Assembly (NCBI GenBank): GCA_020635355.1
Contig: JACJZW010000004.1
Span: 124,001-188,000, forward strand
DNA from: Flavobacteriales bacterium
GTDB taxonomy: Bacteria; Bacteroidota; Bacteroidia; NS11-12g; UBA9320
Reading direction: 5' to 3'
DNA: 64,000 nt
Made by a program: the position numbers and the translations under genes. Below the pieces are notes generated by a model. It did not search any database, was not told the DNA's origin, and saw only the letters and a program-made list of their open reading frames with translations. Shown here piece by piece: positions 16,699 to 25,305 of this stretch. The stretch's first letter is position 1; the number at the start of each line of letters is the position of its first letter.

Positions 16699-17829
16699 AT
16701 GGCAGAAGAGAAGCAGTATGATTTGTTGATTGTTGGCGCCGGTCCGGTGGGTTGTGTGGTGGCAGAGCGCGCAGCCAGACTTAAAGGTTGGCGATCACTG
16801 ATCATTGAAAAGCGAAACCACATTGCTGGGAATTGTTACGATCGGTATCATGAAAGTGGCGTTTTGATTCATCAGTATGGTCCGCATTATTTTAGGACCA
16901 ATAAGAAAGAACTGTTTGACTACTTGAGTGAGTTCACCGGATGGATTCCGGGGAATTACATCGTCAAATCGTCAACCCGAGGTGAGTTATTTCCCTTTCC
17001 CATCAACCTTAAAACACTGGAGCAGTTTTTTGGTCGGACCTTTACCGCTGAAGAAGCTGAAGCCTTTCTCGAAGAGATTCGGATTAAAAAGGATCATATA
17101 GATAACTCCGAAGACTTCGTCCTATCCCGCGTGGGCAAGGAAATGTACGAGGCGTTTTACCTGGGTTATACCCTAAAGCAATGGGAAAAACACCCCCGGG
17201 AACTCAATAAGAGTGTATGCGGACGAATTCCGATCCGGTTTAATCGTGATGAGCGTTACGTGGATCATGATTATCAGTTCACCCCCGACAAAGGATTTAC
17301 GGAGCTGTTCACCCGTATGACCGATCATGAATTGATTGATATCCGGTTAGAAACCGATTTCGAATCAATCCGTGGTGAGATTACGCCTCGGATAGCCACA
17401 CTTTACAGTGGTCCGGTGGATGCTTATTTTAACTATCAATTGGGAAAACTGCCATGGCGATCCCTTGATTTTACTTTTACGGAATATCCCGAAGAATATG
17501 TTCAGCCCTGCGTTCAGATCAATTACCCCAATGATCATCCCTATACGCGTTCGGTTGAGATCAAGCATGTGACGCAGCAAAAGAGTCCGAATACCGTAGT
17601 GAGTTATGAGGTGCCGGTTTCGGAAGGTGATCCGTATTACCCCATTCCGGCGGATGCCAATGCGGAGTTGTATCAACAATACAAGGTATTGGCCGATGAG
17701 GAAAATCGGAAGAATAAGGTCTATTTTACAGGCCGACTAGCGCGCTATACCTACATCAATACCGATGAGGCTATTGAGATGGCCCTGGATACCATTAATG
17801 AGATAATTCGTGACGCAGAAGAAGGATAA
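16699..17829 (+). CDS. glf: UDP-galactopyranose mutase
   Basis: A FAD enzyme converting UDP-galactopyranose to UDP-galactofuranose for surface glycans, 376 aa. It has an N-terminal dinucleotide fold DLLIVGAGPVGCVVAERAA, IIEKRNHIAGNCYD, and the family-typical QYGPHYFRTN. The substrate region LGYTLKQWEKHP and the C-terminal FTGRLARYTYINTDEAI are also typical. It begins 5 bp after the carboxyltransferase gene and its last 20 bp overlap the following GT2 gene, so the sugar genes are in one transcript. Galactofuranose is therefore expected in some cell-surface polymer. Confidence 0.92.
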   Translation: MAEEKQYDLLIVGAGPVGCVVAERAARLKGWRSLIIEKRNHIAGNCYDRYHESGVLIHQYGPHYFRTNKKELFDYLSEFTGWIPGNYIVKSSTRGELFPFPINLKTLEQFFGRTFTAEEAEAFLEEIRIKKDHIDNSEDFVLSRVGKEMYEAFYLGYTLKQWEKHPRELNKSVCGRIPIRFNRDERYVDHDYQFTPDKGFTELFTRMTDHELIDIRLETDFESIRGEITPRIATLYSGPVDAYFNYQLGKLPWRSLDFTFTEYPEEYVQPCVQINYPNDHPYTRSVEIKHVTQQKSPNTVVSYEVPVSEGDPYYPIPADANAELYQQYKVLADEENRKNKVYFTGRLARYTYINTDEAIEMALDTINEIIRDAEEG

Positions 17830-18538
17830 CGTTTGGATCATCATGCCGGTGTACAACGAGGAGGCATCCATCGGCCATGTGCTGGATGTTTGGATTCCGG
17901 TTTTTGATGAACATCTGGAACGCTATACCCTGTGCGTTTTAAACGATGGGTCCAAGGACAATACACGGGATATACTGGATGAGTATGCCAATCGGTTCCC
18001 GCAACTGAGTGTGGTGCACAAAGACAATTCAGGTCATGGGCAAACGTGTATCTACGGATATGAAATCGCGTTGAAAGAAGGGGCAGAATGGGTTTTTCAG
18101 ATTGATTCAGACGGACAATGTAATCCAAAGCACTTTTCGGCGGTGTTAACCAAGAGCGAACAAAATCCCGTGGTGTACGGATTTCGAAAAACCCGGGACG
18201 ATGGCTGGAAACGCTATTATATTTCGCGTGTCGTGAGCATTTTCATTTGGATTGCCACCGGTGTTTGGGTCCGGGATGCCAATGTGCCGTATCGGTTCAT
18301 GCATAAATCAACCCTCATTCACATCTTGCCCTTGGTTCCAAAGGATTTCCATCTGGCGAATATTTTGATCTCGACGTACCAGCAGTATCGATATGGAATC
18401 CAATGGGTAAACATTCATTTTGACGATCGATTTGGTGGTGAGCCATCGGTAAAGGTGTCGCTTTTTGCCAAGCACGGAATCGTGATGTTTAACCAGTTGA
18501 GAAGTGCCTTTAAAGCAGTGAAGGCTGCGAAGGTTTAG
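17810..18538 (+). CDS. Family 2 glycosyltransferase
   Basis: A 242-aa GT-A fold transferase. MPVYNEEASIGHVLD, LNDGSKDNT and IDSDGQC give the nucleotide-sugar and metal-binding sites (DSD in the DxD place). GTG at 17810 is the start, set by MPVYNEE 14 residues in, and it overlaps glf by 20 bp. There is no C-terminal membrane helix pair of the polyprenyl-phosphate-hexose synthase sort, but the middle (about 140-165) is hydrophobic. With glf upstream and an ArnT-like enzyme downstream, it probably adds a sugar to a lipid-linked intermediate. The substrate is unknown. Confidence 0.88.
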   Translation: MTQKKDNVWIIMPVYNEEASIGHVLDVWIPVFDEHLERYTLCVLNDGSKDNTRDILDEYANRFPQLSVVHKDNSGHGQTCIYGYEIALKEGAEWVFQIDSDGQCNPKHFSAVLTKSEQNPVVYGFRKTRDDGWKRYYISRVVSIFIWIATGVWVRDANVPYRFMHKSTLIHILPLVPKDFHLANILISTYQQYRYGIQWVNIHFDDRFGGEPSVKVSLFAKHGIVMFNQLRSAFKAVKAAKV

Positions 18539-18579
18539 CCTTCTTCACATCCTCATCATTCTGATGTATCTTTTGCCGG

Positions 18580-20064
18580 ATGAACCGGCTAATTTCACGT
18601 AGCACATCAATTTTTCGTTCTTGGGGCAGTCAATTGACAATCCTGGCAGTGGTTCTCCTCTCCTTATTCCCCTTATTTGGTCATCTGGATTCACAGCCTC
18701 TGCGCCTGTGGGATGAATCCCGATTAGCCCACAATGCCGCTGAGATGTATAACTCAGAATCGTATTTGGTGGTGCAATTTCAAGGTAAACCGGAACATTG
18801 GAGCACCAAGCCCCCGTTAATGATCTGGCTGCAATGTCTGAGTTATAAGGTGGTTGGTGTGAACGAAATGGGAGTGCGTTTACCCTCCGCATTTGCCGGA
18901 TTGATGTTGATCATGTGCATGGTTTGGTTTCTTATCAAAATGCGGCTCAGTCCAGCTTGGGCAATCGTTGCCATGATTCTACTTTTATCCATTCGGGGCT
19001 TTAACGGAGAACACGGTATTCGATACGGAGAATATGATGGGTTATTAGCCCTCTTTGTATTGATTCAACTTACTGGCTTTACATTTTGGCTGATTCACCC
19101 ATCCGAACCCGATGCCAAATTTCGATGGTTGTTCTATCTGGGAATGGTGGGTGCCGTGTGGACAAAGGGGATTGCCGGATTGTTACTCGCGCCGGTTTAC
19201 CTGTTTTGGATGATCCGGATGTTAGGCTGGAGAGAATTAGTCAAATTGATTCCGGAATGGTGTGTCATTTCCATTCTACTTTTTGGCTACTACCCCATTC
19301 GGGAGTTATTGGATCCCGGCTATCTGAAGGCGGTTTGGAATAACGAAATTTCCCAACGGTTTACGGGTAATCTGGAGAACCACCGGGAAGAATGGACGTA
19401 TTATTTTCATGAATTTCATCATCAAACCTCCGGGAGTTGGATAATCATGCTGCTGATTATTACTCTTGGAATATATTACTCCAATAGTCCATTACGGCGG
19501 GTACTGATTTTCTTGTCCAGTGCTGCGTTAATTTTGTTTGTCATACTAAATCTGGCATCCACCAAGATTTATTGGTACCTATTGCCGATATATCCTATCC
19601 TCGTTTTAACCACCGTTTTGGTTGTTTCAAGGGGTCTTCAAACGGTAACCTCAACAAAAAGAAAGGTCGTAAAATGGGGGGTGTACGTTCTTATTGGAGC
19701 GGTATCGAGTGTTTTATACGGTCGATTGATCATCTCAACTTCCCACATAACCGCCCATGTACCTGGCGATCATGGATTTTATGAAGTCACCAATTTTATA
19801 CGATCTCAGCTTGGATCAAAGGATACACTGCATTGGACGTTCATTGATACGGATTACAGTGGTCATAATTGGTGGTACATTGATCGTTTAAACGAACAAG
19901 GACATGATATGGTGTACGATATTCACCTGGATTCAGTTGAAAAAGGGGATATTCTCCTTTTACGTCAAAAGGAAATCAGAGATTCCGTTAAGGTGATGTA
20001 TCATACGCAAAACGTCTTTAATCACACTGACTATAGCCTGATCAAGTTGTACGATCTCAGATAA
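18580..20064 (+). CDS. ArnT/PMT-like polyprenyl-phosphate-dependent glycosyltransferase
   Basis: A 494-aa integral membrane GT-C enzyme. A first membrane helix (about 17-33) is followed by the periplasmic catalytic loop LRLWDESRLAHNAAEMY (Asp-Glu pair), and then HWSTKPPLMIWLQ, the conserved substrate-loop motif of ArnT-like proteins. About ten more hydrophobic helices follow, then a soluble C-terminal domain (about 390-494). These enzymes move a sugar from undecaprenyl phosphate to lipid A or another envelope acceptor. The neighbouring GT2 could make the polyprenyl donor. It starts 41 bp after the GT2 gene. Confidence 0.85.
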   Translation: MNRLISRSTSIFRSWGSQLTILAVVLLSLFPLFGHLDSQPLRLWDESRLAHNAAEMYNSESYLVVQFQGKPEHWSTKPPLMIWLQCLSYKVVGVNEMGVRLPSAFAGLMLIMCMVWFLIKMRLSPAWAIVAMILLLSIRGFNGEHGIRYGEYDGLLALFVLIQLTGFTFWLIHPSEPDAKFRWLFYLGMVGAVWTKGIAGLLLAPVYLFWMIRMLGWRELVKLIPEWCVISILLFGYYPIRELLDPGYLKAVWNNEISQRFTGNLENHREEWTYYFHEFHHQTSGSWIIMLLIITLGIYYSNSPLRRVLIFLSSAALILFVILNLASTKIYWYLLPIYPILVLTTVLVVSRGLQTVTSTKRKVVKWGVYVLIGAVSSVLYGRLIISTSHITAHVPGDHGFYEVTNFIRSQLGSKDTLHWTFIDTDYSGHNWWYIDRLNEQGHDMVYDIHLDSVEKGDILLLRQKEIRDSVKVMYHTQNVFNHTDYSLIKLYDLR

Positions 20065-20491
20065 ACCATGACTGATCGTCAGGCTACCTACGTGATTCCG
20101 ATCATTTCAAAATCTACATTCAAAAACTTAAACGTTTAAAATTCCCACCCAACGCGGTGAAAAGAGGAATCTGTTGTAATCGTAATTTTCTGAGTTGAGC
20201 GATTGCGCTTAACCACGATAGATGTATATTATCATAATCTGTCATAGCGAGCATAGATTGGGATAACCGTTAACCTGGCTCAGTTGAACTGAGAATAGAT
20301 TTGTCATTTTTTCTATTTTTAAACAGTTCCAAAAACCGATAAGGCTACTAAAACGTGTAGGTTACACGCGGGCAAAAAGCAAATGATTTAGTTTGAATAA
20401 GTTTTTACTTTAGAGCAAAAGAGATAAATTTACTTGGTGTTGTTCTGATTTTATTGGCAATGTGCACTCAATTATCAATTTGTAGTTTGGC
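20065..20491 (+). other. 427-bp non-coding region carrying the left copy of the 85-bp repeat
   Basis: No gene was recognised. It holds the left direct repeat (20122-20206) and then AT-rich DNA leading into the first insert gene. A short phrase AACCGATAAGGCT (20335 region) recurs at about 21242, inside the insert. Confidence 0.6.
20122..20206 (+). repeat. 85-bp imperfect direct repeat, left copy
   Basis: It aligns without gaps to 22196-22280 at a constant offset of 2074 bp. I count 6 mismatches in 85 positions. Similarity stops sharply on both sides. It contains the perfect 12-bp palindrome TTAAACGTTTAA (20128-20139). Confidence 0.9.
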
Positions 20492-21109
20492 ATGAAGCTC
20501 TTTTCAATTTTTTGTCTTGTTTTTTTAGGGCAAATGGCTTTAGGACAAAACCACAACTTAGTACAACATAAAAAGTATTTTAATACAGAGCTGAAGCATT
20601 GGGTAGGAAGCTTTAACAATTTCAAGTTATCAGACTTTAAGCTTGTTGATACTTTGCACTTTGACACTAATTATCCTCAGGAAATTAAGTCGTTAGAGAA
20701 GTTCTTGTCCGTTTATAAGCCTATCATTACATTTTCTGATGACAGTTCAAAGTTCATTGACATCTATAGTTATCAATTAAACCTTGAAAGGAACGGAAAT
20801 CATTATCAGGCAAATCCAGACATAGATCAAGCAATATTATTGTATGACGCCAAGGCAAAATATTGGAATAGAATTTTCTTTGGAACAAGTTCACAATGGA
20901 TTGACGAAGTTTTATGGGTTTCAAAGACACAATTTATCTTAGTTGGTATTACGAAGTCAGAACAGGACAAAAAACAACCACTAGTACTTTTGGGCGACAC
21001 TAATGAACAGTGGCTGATTAAATATGTTGACCTTAATAAACTAACATTTCAAAACAATAATGGGTATTCATCATCAAAGTTGAAGCGAATTAGGATTGAA
21101 GGACTCTAG
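20492..21109 (+). CDS. Exported hypothetical protein in the repeat-bracketed insert
   Basis: 205 aa beginning with a clear signal peptide (MKLFSIFCLVFLGQMALGQ), so it is periplasmic or on the cell surface. The mature part is hydrophilic, rich in Lys, Asn and Gln, with no cysteines, repeats or known motifs. Alternating hydrophobic stretches (LLGDTNEQWLIKYVDL, ILVGITKSE) suggest a beta-rich fold. Base composition is strongly AT-rich compared with glf or ssb on either side. I do not recognise a family. Position inside the repeat-bracketed block suggests recent acquisition. Confidence 0.6.
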   Translation: MKLFSIFCLVFLGQMALGQNHNLVQHKKYFNTELKHWVGSFNNFKLSDFKLVDTLHFDTNYPQEIKSLEKFLSVYKPIITFSDDSSKFIDIYSYQLNLERNGNHYQANPDIDQAILLYDAKAKYWNRIFFGTSSQWIDEVLWVSKTQFILVGITKSEQDKKQPLVLLGDTNEQWLIKYVDLNKLTFQNNNGYSSSKLKRIRIEGL

Positions 21110-21297
21110 AGTCACATGTTGCCTTGGAAGACGATTAACATTGGAACCATAATATCATCTCAAACCACTGAATTTGTAAAATGACATTAACGCACGGGCT
21201 TTCCAGACGGGTACCATCAAAATCAGATCAATCCGTTATAAACCGATAAGGCTTCCAGGGTAATCAAATAAGCAATAAACTAATAAGACACTAGCAA

Positions 21298-21957
21298 ATG
21301 GCGAAATGTTTCTTGATACTAATCATACCATGGGTTCCATTCAAAGTAAAGGGATCGGTTTTTGCCAATAAACCCTATAATTATTCTGTTACTTTTCAAT
21401 CATCCTCTTACTCCAAATTTGTAAGATCGTTCGACTATCCGGAGTGGAAAATTAACCCTAAAACAATGTTGTTTGGTGGGAGAGCGCTATCTTTTACGAT
21501 GGCTTTAAATGAAAGGTGGAATGTGGATATTTCTGGGCGCTCGATCGATAAATGGGCAGATTTGGATCTGCTTTTTATCAATGTTCCATTTGGAGTTGTT
21601 CCAGATAAACCGGCAGGGATTCTTGAGTATCAGTTGGAAATTGGGGTGAGTCAGGAGATTGAGCTAATCCCCAAGTTGAATCTATTACCAGAAGTGGGCA
21701 TAGTTTTTCGTGAGATTACCTATGTGTACATGATAAGAATACCTGTGGAATATCTTACACTTAAACCGGAACCTCCTATTCATAATGCCGGTTTAAGGTA
21801 TTCATGTTCCTTACTGTATTCTGCTGGTAAAAAGGAAAGAGTGCTTCTTGGAATTACTGGGGGATATTGCGATTTTAATGGTCTAGATACTTGGTTACTT
21901 GGATACCAGCTCGGAGTGCGATTTAATGTTAAGAGAAAAATTGTGATTAATGAATGA
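21298..21957 (+). CDS. Hypothetical outer-membrane beta-barrel-like protein in the insert
   Basis: 219 aa with a hydrophobic N-terminus (MAKCFLILIIPWVPFKVKGSVFA) that can serve as a signal peptide. The rest alternates short amphipathic beta segments such as FGGRALSFTMALNERWNVDI, LEYQLEIGVSQEIEL and LLGYQLGVRFNVKRKI, in the style of a small outer-membrane barrel. The C-terminus lacks the usual final aromatic residue. No named family was recognised. It is AT-rich like its insert partner, and 188 bp separate the two genes. Confidence 0.55.
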   Translation: MAKCFLILIIPWVPFKVKGSVFANKPYNYSVTFQSSSYSKFVRSFDYPEWKINPKTMLFGGRALSFTMALNERWNVDISGRSIDKWADLDLLFINVPFGVVPDKPAGILEYQLEIGVSQEIELIPKLNLLPEVGIVFREITYVYMIRIPVEYLTLKPEPPIHNAGLRYSCSLLYSAGKKERVLLGITGGYCDFNGLDTWLLGYQLGVRFNVKRKIVINE

Positions 21958-22303
21958 CTTGTAGGACAATCAGCTAACTATGCGTAGAATACATCGAGAA
22001 CTACAAATGACTTTGTAGTAAAGGTGTGTTGTCGATTGGTGTAATTACTCTAACACTTCTAAAAACCCCCTTGTTATTATTCTGAACTAAGGGAGGTTGT
22101 GATTTCCGACACGTCGTGATTGAAAGAAGTAATTGATTTGATGGTGAATTTTGGCAAAATCTTCCTGAAGGTATAACGAATGCACCACCCCACTAAAAAA
22201 CTTAAACGTTTAAAATTTCCACCCAACGCGGTGAAATGAGGAATCTGTTGTATTCGTGATTTTCTTCGTTGAGCGATTGCATTCGCACTAAATCAAATCA
22301 ACT
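21958..22303 (+). other. 346-bp non-coding region with the right copy of the 85-bp repeat and the ssb leader
   Basis: No gene was seen. The last 108 bp are the right repeat (22196-22280) followed by 23 bp up to the ssb start codon. The repeat is therefore likely to contain or adjoin the ssb promoter. An A-run and the palindrome TTAAACGTTTAA (22202-22213) fall about 90-100 bp before ssb. Confidence 0.55.
22196..22280 (+). repeat. 85-bp imperfect direct repeat, right copy
   Basis: Counterpart of 20122-20206 (6 mismatches, no gaps). It ends 23 bp before ssb, so it probably represents the native ssb upstream region, with the left copy its duplicate across the insert, or the reverse. Confidence 0.9.
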
Positions 22304-22645
22304 ATGAAAAGTTTACGAAACAGCGTACGCCTGATGGGCAATCTCGGATCAGATCCGGAGGTGCGCGAAACCAACAACGGGAAGAAACTGGCCAAATTCA
22401 GTCTGGCCACTAATGAGACCTATCGCAAGCAAGATGGGGAACAAGTAACCGAAACACAATGGCACAATCTTGTGGCCTGGGGTAAAACGGCCGAAATCGT
22501 TCAGAAGTACCTGTCCAAAGGACGCGAGGTATCCATCGAAGGAAAACTCACCAACCGCAGTTGGGAAGATGAATCCGGAACCAAGAAATACATCACGGAA
22601 ATCGTGGTAAACGAATTATTGCTCACCGGCAAAAAAGAAGCCTAG
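22304..22645 (+). CDS. ssb: Single-stranded DNA-binding protein
   Basis: A 113-aa OB-fold protein: SVRLMGNLGSDPEVR at the start, KLAKFSLATNETY, TQWHNLVAWGKTAEIVQKYLSKGREVSIEGKL, then WEDESGTKKYITEIVVNELLLT. It is short: it ends just after the OB fold and lacks the Gly-rich linker and the acidic DDDIPF-like tip that recruits repair partners in main chromosomal SSBs. Bacteroidota often keep such a short paralogue, so this may be a secondary SSB. A terminator follows. Confidence 0.92.
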   Translation: MKSLRNSVRLMGNLGSDPEVRETNNGKKLAKFSLATNETYRKQDGEQVTETQWHNLVAWGKTAEIVQKYLSKGREVSIEGKLTNRSWEDESGTKKYITEIVVNELLLTGKKEA

Positions 22646-22665
22646 AACCGGCAGTGATGTGATAA

Positions 22666-22697
22666 CCCATCCGGTCTTCGGATTGGATGGGTTTTTT
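22666..22697 (+). terminator. Rho-independent terminator after ssb
   Basis: CCCATCC and GGATGGG pair around a loop of about 12 bases (GGTCTTCGGATT), followed by TTTTTT. It isolates ssb from the riboswitch-controlled receptor gene. Confidence 0.8.
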
Positions 22698-22698
22698 G

Positions 22699-22706
22699 TA
22701 CTTTCG
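22699..22706 (+). promoter_or_regulatory. Likely -7 element of the riboswitch transcript
   Basis: TACTTTCG differs from TAnnTTTG by one base and sits about 7 bp before the expected transcript start, just ahead of the TPP aptamer. It overlaps the tail of the ssb terminator. Confidence 0.35.
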
Positions 22707-22712
22707 CAGGGC

Positions 22713-22796
22713 ATTAGACAGGGGTGTCGGACATGAATCCGGCTGAGATTATACCCGTTGAACCTGATGCGGTTCATACCGCCGAAGGGAGTCATT
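22713..22796 (+). ncRNA. TPP riboswitch (THI box)
   Basis: The classic thi-box order is present. GGGGTGTCGG begins the aptamer, GGCTGAGAT follows, then ATACCCGTTGAACCTGATGCGG across 22750-22771, TTCATACCGCC, and GAAGGGAGTCAT, which pairs back to the first stem. CTGAGA, ACCCGTTGAACCTGAT and the closing GAAGGGA are the conserved core that binds thiamine pyrophosphate. No strong intrinsic terminator lies between the aptamer and the start codon at 22849, so control is more likely by hiding the translation start. It shows that the downstream TonB receptor is regulated by thiamine status. Confidence 0.95.
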
Positions 22797-22848
22797 GGAG
22801 TGTTCTGCACCGCTTTCCTGCGCGTATTTATTATTTATACCCATTGCG

Positions 22849-25305
22849 ATGAACATCAGAAACTCCCTTCTTTTAGTCCTATTTGTTGCGCTGATTGGAT
22901 CCACCCTTTGTGCCCAACAAGTTGTGTTTACCCTGGTTGATCGGACAACTAATTTACCTATTGAACATGTTGAGGTTGTTATCATATCGCCCAATAAATC
23001 AACTTCAGATCCTGTTGCCAGGTATATCACCAATTCATCCGGAAAGCTCACAGCAAACGTGTCATCGTCCCAACGATATACGGTAATTACACATCATATA
23101 TCCTACGAGACCGACACCTTTTACTGGCACAACCAAAACCCGTTCGTGATCCAACTTACACCAACAACGGAGAAAATGGAGGAAGCATTAATTACCGCTG
23201 TTCGTCCTTCCAAGGAAGTGCCATCAACCACCACATTGGTTACCAAGGAGGAGATTGATCGGGTGAATTTTGGTCAGGACATGCCAGTGTTATTATCTCA
23301 AACTCCTTCAACCGTCACGAGCAGTGATGCCGGTTCAGGAGTGGGGTATACCGGTATCCGAATTCGTGGAATAGATCCAACGCGGGTGAATGTGACCATC
23401 AACGGCATTCCATTGAATGATGCCGAGTCCCACGGTGTTTATTGGGTTGACTTGCCCGACTTTGCCAGCAGTTCCAACAGTATTCAGATTCAACGTGGTG
23501 TGGGAACCAGTACCAATGGCGCCGGGGCATTCGGGGCGAGCATTAACATCAAATCAGATCATGTTGAGCGCAATCCGTTCGTAGTAGCTGATGTCGGATA
23601 TGGGTCATTTAACACAAGAAGAATCTCAATCCAACAAGGTACTGGCGTATCAAAAACTGGTTGGGGGCTGCAATCCCGGTTGTCCTTGATTCAATCGGAC
23701 GGCTTTATTGATCGCGCCTCATCGGATTTGCGATCGCTTTTTCTGACTGCCGCACATTACGGGAAGCGGGATCTGTTAAAATTCAATGTAATTCTGGGTC
23801 ACGAACGCACGTATCAAGCCTGGTATGGCGTTCCGCAACCCTATTTTAATCAGGATAAGGACGGCACAGAAGCCTTCATGAATGAGTTGTATTTCACTCC
23901 GGAAGATCGAGATCACCTATATGCCAGCAAATACAACCGATACAATCCATATACCTATGAAAATGAAGTTGACAATTACGACCAACATCACTTCCAGGGA
24001 TTCTATAACCGACGATTAAAAGGAGGCATTCACTTAAATACAGGTTTACACTACACCAAGGGTTTTGGTTATTATGAGCAGTATCGTCCGGATGATGAGT
24101 TTGCCACCTATGGGTGGGATACTGTAATGCTTGGTGGTGATACCATTAGGTCTGGTGATTTTATCCGACGAAGATGGTTGGATAATGATTTCTATGGAAT
24201 GATCTTCTCCCTGAACATTCCGGTTGATCATATAAATCTAATCGCAGGTGGCGGCGTACATCGTTACATCGGCAGGCATTGTGGAGAAGTGATCTGGGCA
24301 CAATTTGGCTCTGACGGCTTCCTCGGAGATCGATATTACAACCAGGACGCCAGAAAAGATGATGCCAATCTTTACCTCAAGTTAACCACCAATTACCAGG
24401 ACCATCTTTTCTTTTATGGCGACATGCAGGTCAGAACGGTGACCTATGACCTTGATATGGTGAGTGGACATCTCAATGAACAACTCACATTCTTCAATCC
24501 CAAGGCTGGGGCAACGTACGGATGGGGAGCAAAACGAAATCATACGGCTCATATTATGCTGGCTGTGGCCAACAGGGAACCCGTTCGGGACGATTATGTC
24601 TCAGCACCTAATAGTTTCAAACTTCGACATGAAAACCTTCGGAATCTGGAGGTTGGAAACGAATGGCAATTCCGAAAAGTGACGGGGCGAATCAATGGGT
24701 ACTACATGTATTACCGATACCAATTGGTTTTAACAGGAGAGATCAATGATGTGGGCGATTACATCCGAACCAATGTCCCTAAAAGTTATCGGGCCGGGGT
24801 AGAAACAGAGGTGGCCTATGAGCCCAATTCATCCTGGAGGATCACCGCAAATGCCACCTTTAGCCAGAATAAAATTGTTGAATTCACGGAGTATGTGGAT
24901 GATTGGAGTACGGGTGATCAAGTGGCGTTTGATCATGTGAAAAGTGATTTAGCCTTTTCCCCGGCGTTGATTGGGTTCGCGTCCATCGAGTATCGGGTTA
25001 AACCGCAAATAAATCTGAATCTAAATGGGAAATATGTCTCCCAACAATACCTGGATAATAGCCAAAGTGCAGAACGAAGTTTACCTGCCTTCTACGTAAC
25101 CAACTTTACGGCCTCCAAGGACTGGGTTCTAAAGAAAGGTACCCAAATTTCATTGGGACTTCAGGTGAATAATTTACTGGATGTGGATTATGCTCCAAAT
25201 GGGTACACCTTTGGGACCATGGATGCCGGTGTACGAAAGAGCTACAACTACGTTTACCCGATGGCAGGCAGACACGGGATGATTCGATTAAAAGTTAAAA
25301 TCTGA
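22849..25305 (+). CDS. TonB-dependent receptor, probable thiamine or thiamine-precursor uptake
   Basis: An 818-aa outer-membrane receptor. I start at ATG 22849, which gives a signal peptide (MNIRNSLLLVLFVALIGSTLCAQ); the longer frame from 22795 starts inside the riboswitch. An N-terminal carboxypeptidase-regulatory-like domain (about 22-105) is followed by a plug (about 125-235; TGIRIRGIDPTRVNVTINGIPLND). The 22-strand barrel ends MIRLKVKI. The TPP riboswitch 53 bp upstream ties its expression to thiamine shortage. By comparison with thi-box-controlled receptors known in Bacteroidota, it probably takes up thiamine or its pyrimidine part. Substrate choice between these cannot be settled here. 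No inner-membrane permease is adjacent. Confidence 0.9.
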   Translation: MNIRNSLLLVLFVALIGSTLCAQQVVFTLVDRTTNLPIEHVEVVIISPNKSTSDPVARYITNSSGKLTANVSSSQRYTVITHHISYETDTFYWHNQNPFVIQLTPTTEKMEEALITAVRPSKEVPSTTTLVTKEEIDRVNFGQDMPVLLSQTPSTVTSSDAGSGVGYTGIRIRGIDPTRVNVTINGIPLNDAESHGVYWVDLPDFASSSNSIQIQRGVGTSTNGAGAFGASINIKSDHVERNPFVVADVGYGSFNTRRISIQQGTGVSKTGWGLQSRLSLIQSDGFIDRASSDLRSLFLTAAHYGKRDLLKFNVILGHERTYQAWYGVPQPYFNQDKDGTEAFMNELYFTPEDRDHLYASKYNRYNPYTYENEVDNYDQHHFQGFYNRRLKGGIHLNTGLHYTKGFGYYEQYRPDDEFATYGWDTVMLGGDTIRSGDFIRRRWLDNDFYGMIFSLNIPVDHINLIAGGGVHRYIGRHCGEVIWAQFGSDGFLGDRYYNQDARKDDANLYLKLTTNYQDHLFFYGDMQVRTVTYDLDMVSGHLNEQLTFFNPKAGATYGWGAKRNHTAHIMLAVANREPVRDDYVSAPNSFKLRHENLRNLEVGNEWQFRKVTGRINGYYMYYRYQLVLTGEINDVGDYIRTNVPKSYRAGVETEVAYEPNSSWRITANATFSQNKIVEFTEYVDDWSTGDQVAFDHVKSDLAFSPALIGFASIEYRVKPQINLNLNGKYVSQQYLDNSQSAERSLPAFYVTNFTASKDWVLKKGTQISLGLQVNNLLDVDYAPNGYTFGTMDAGVRKSYNYVYPMAGRHGMIRLKVKI

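Noticed and set aside
22795..22848. Longer start for the TonB receptor
   Set aside because: It begins inside the TPP riboswitch tail and would place non-signal residues before the clear signal peptide.
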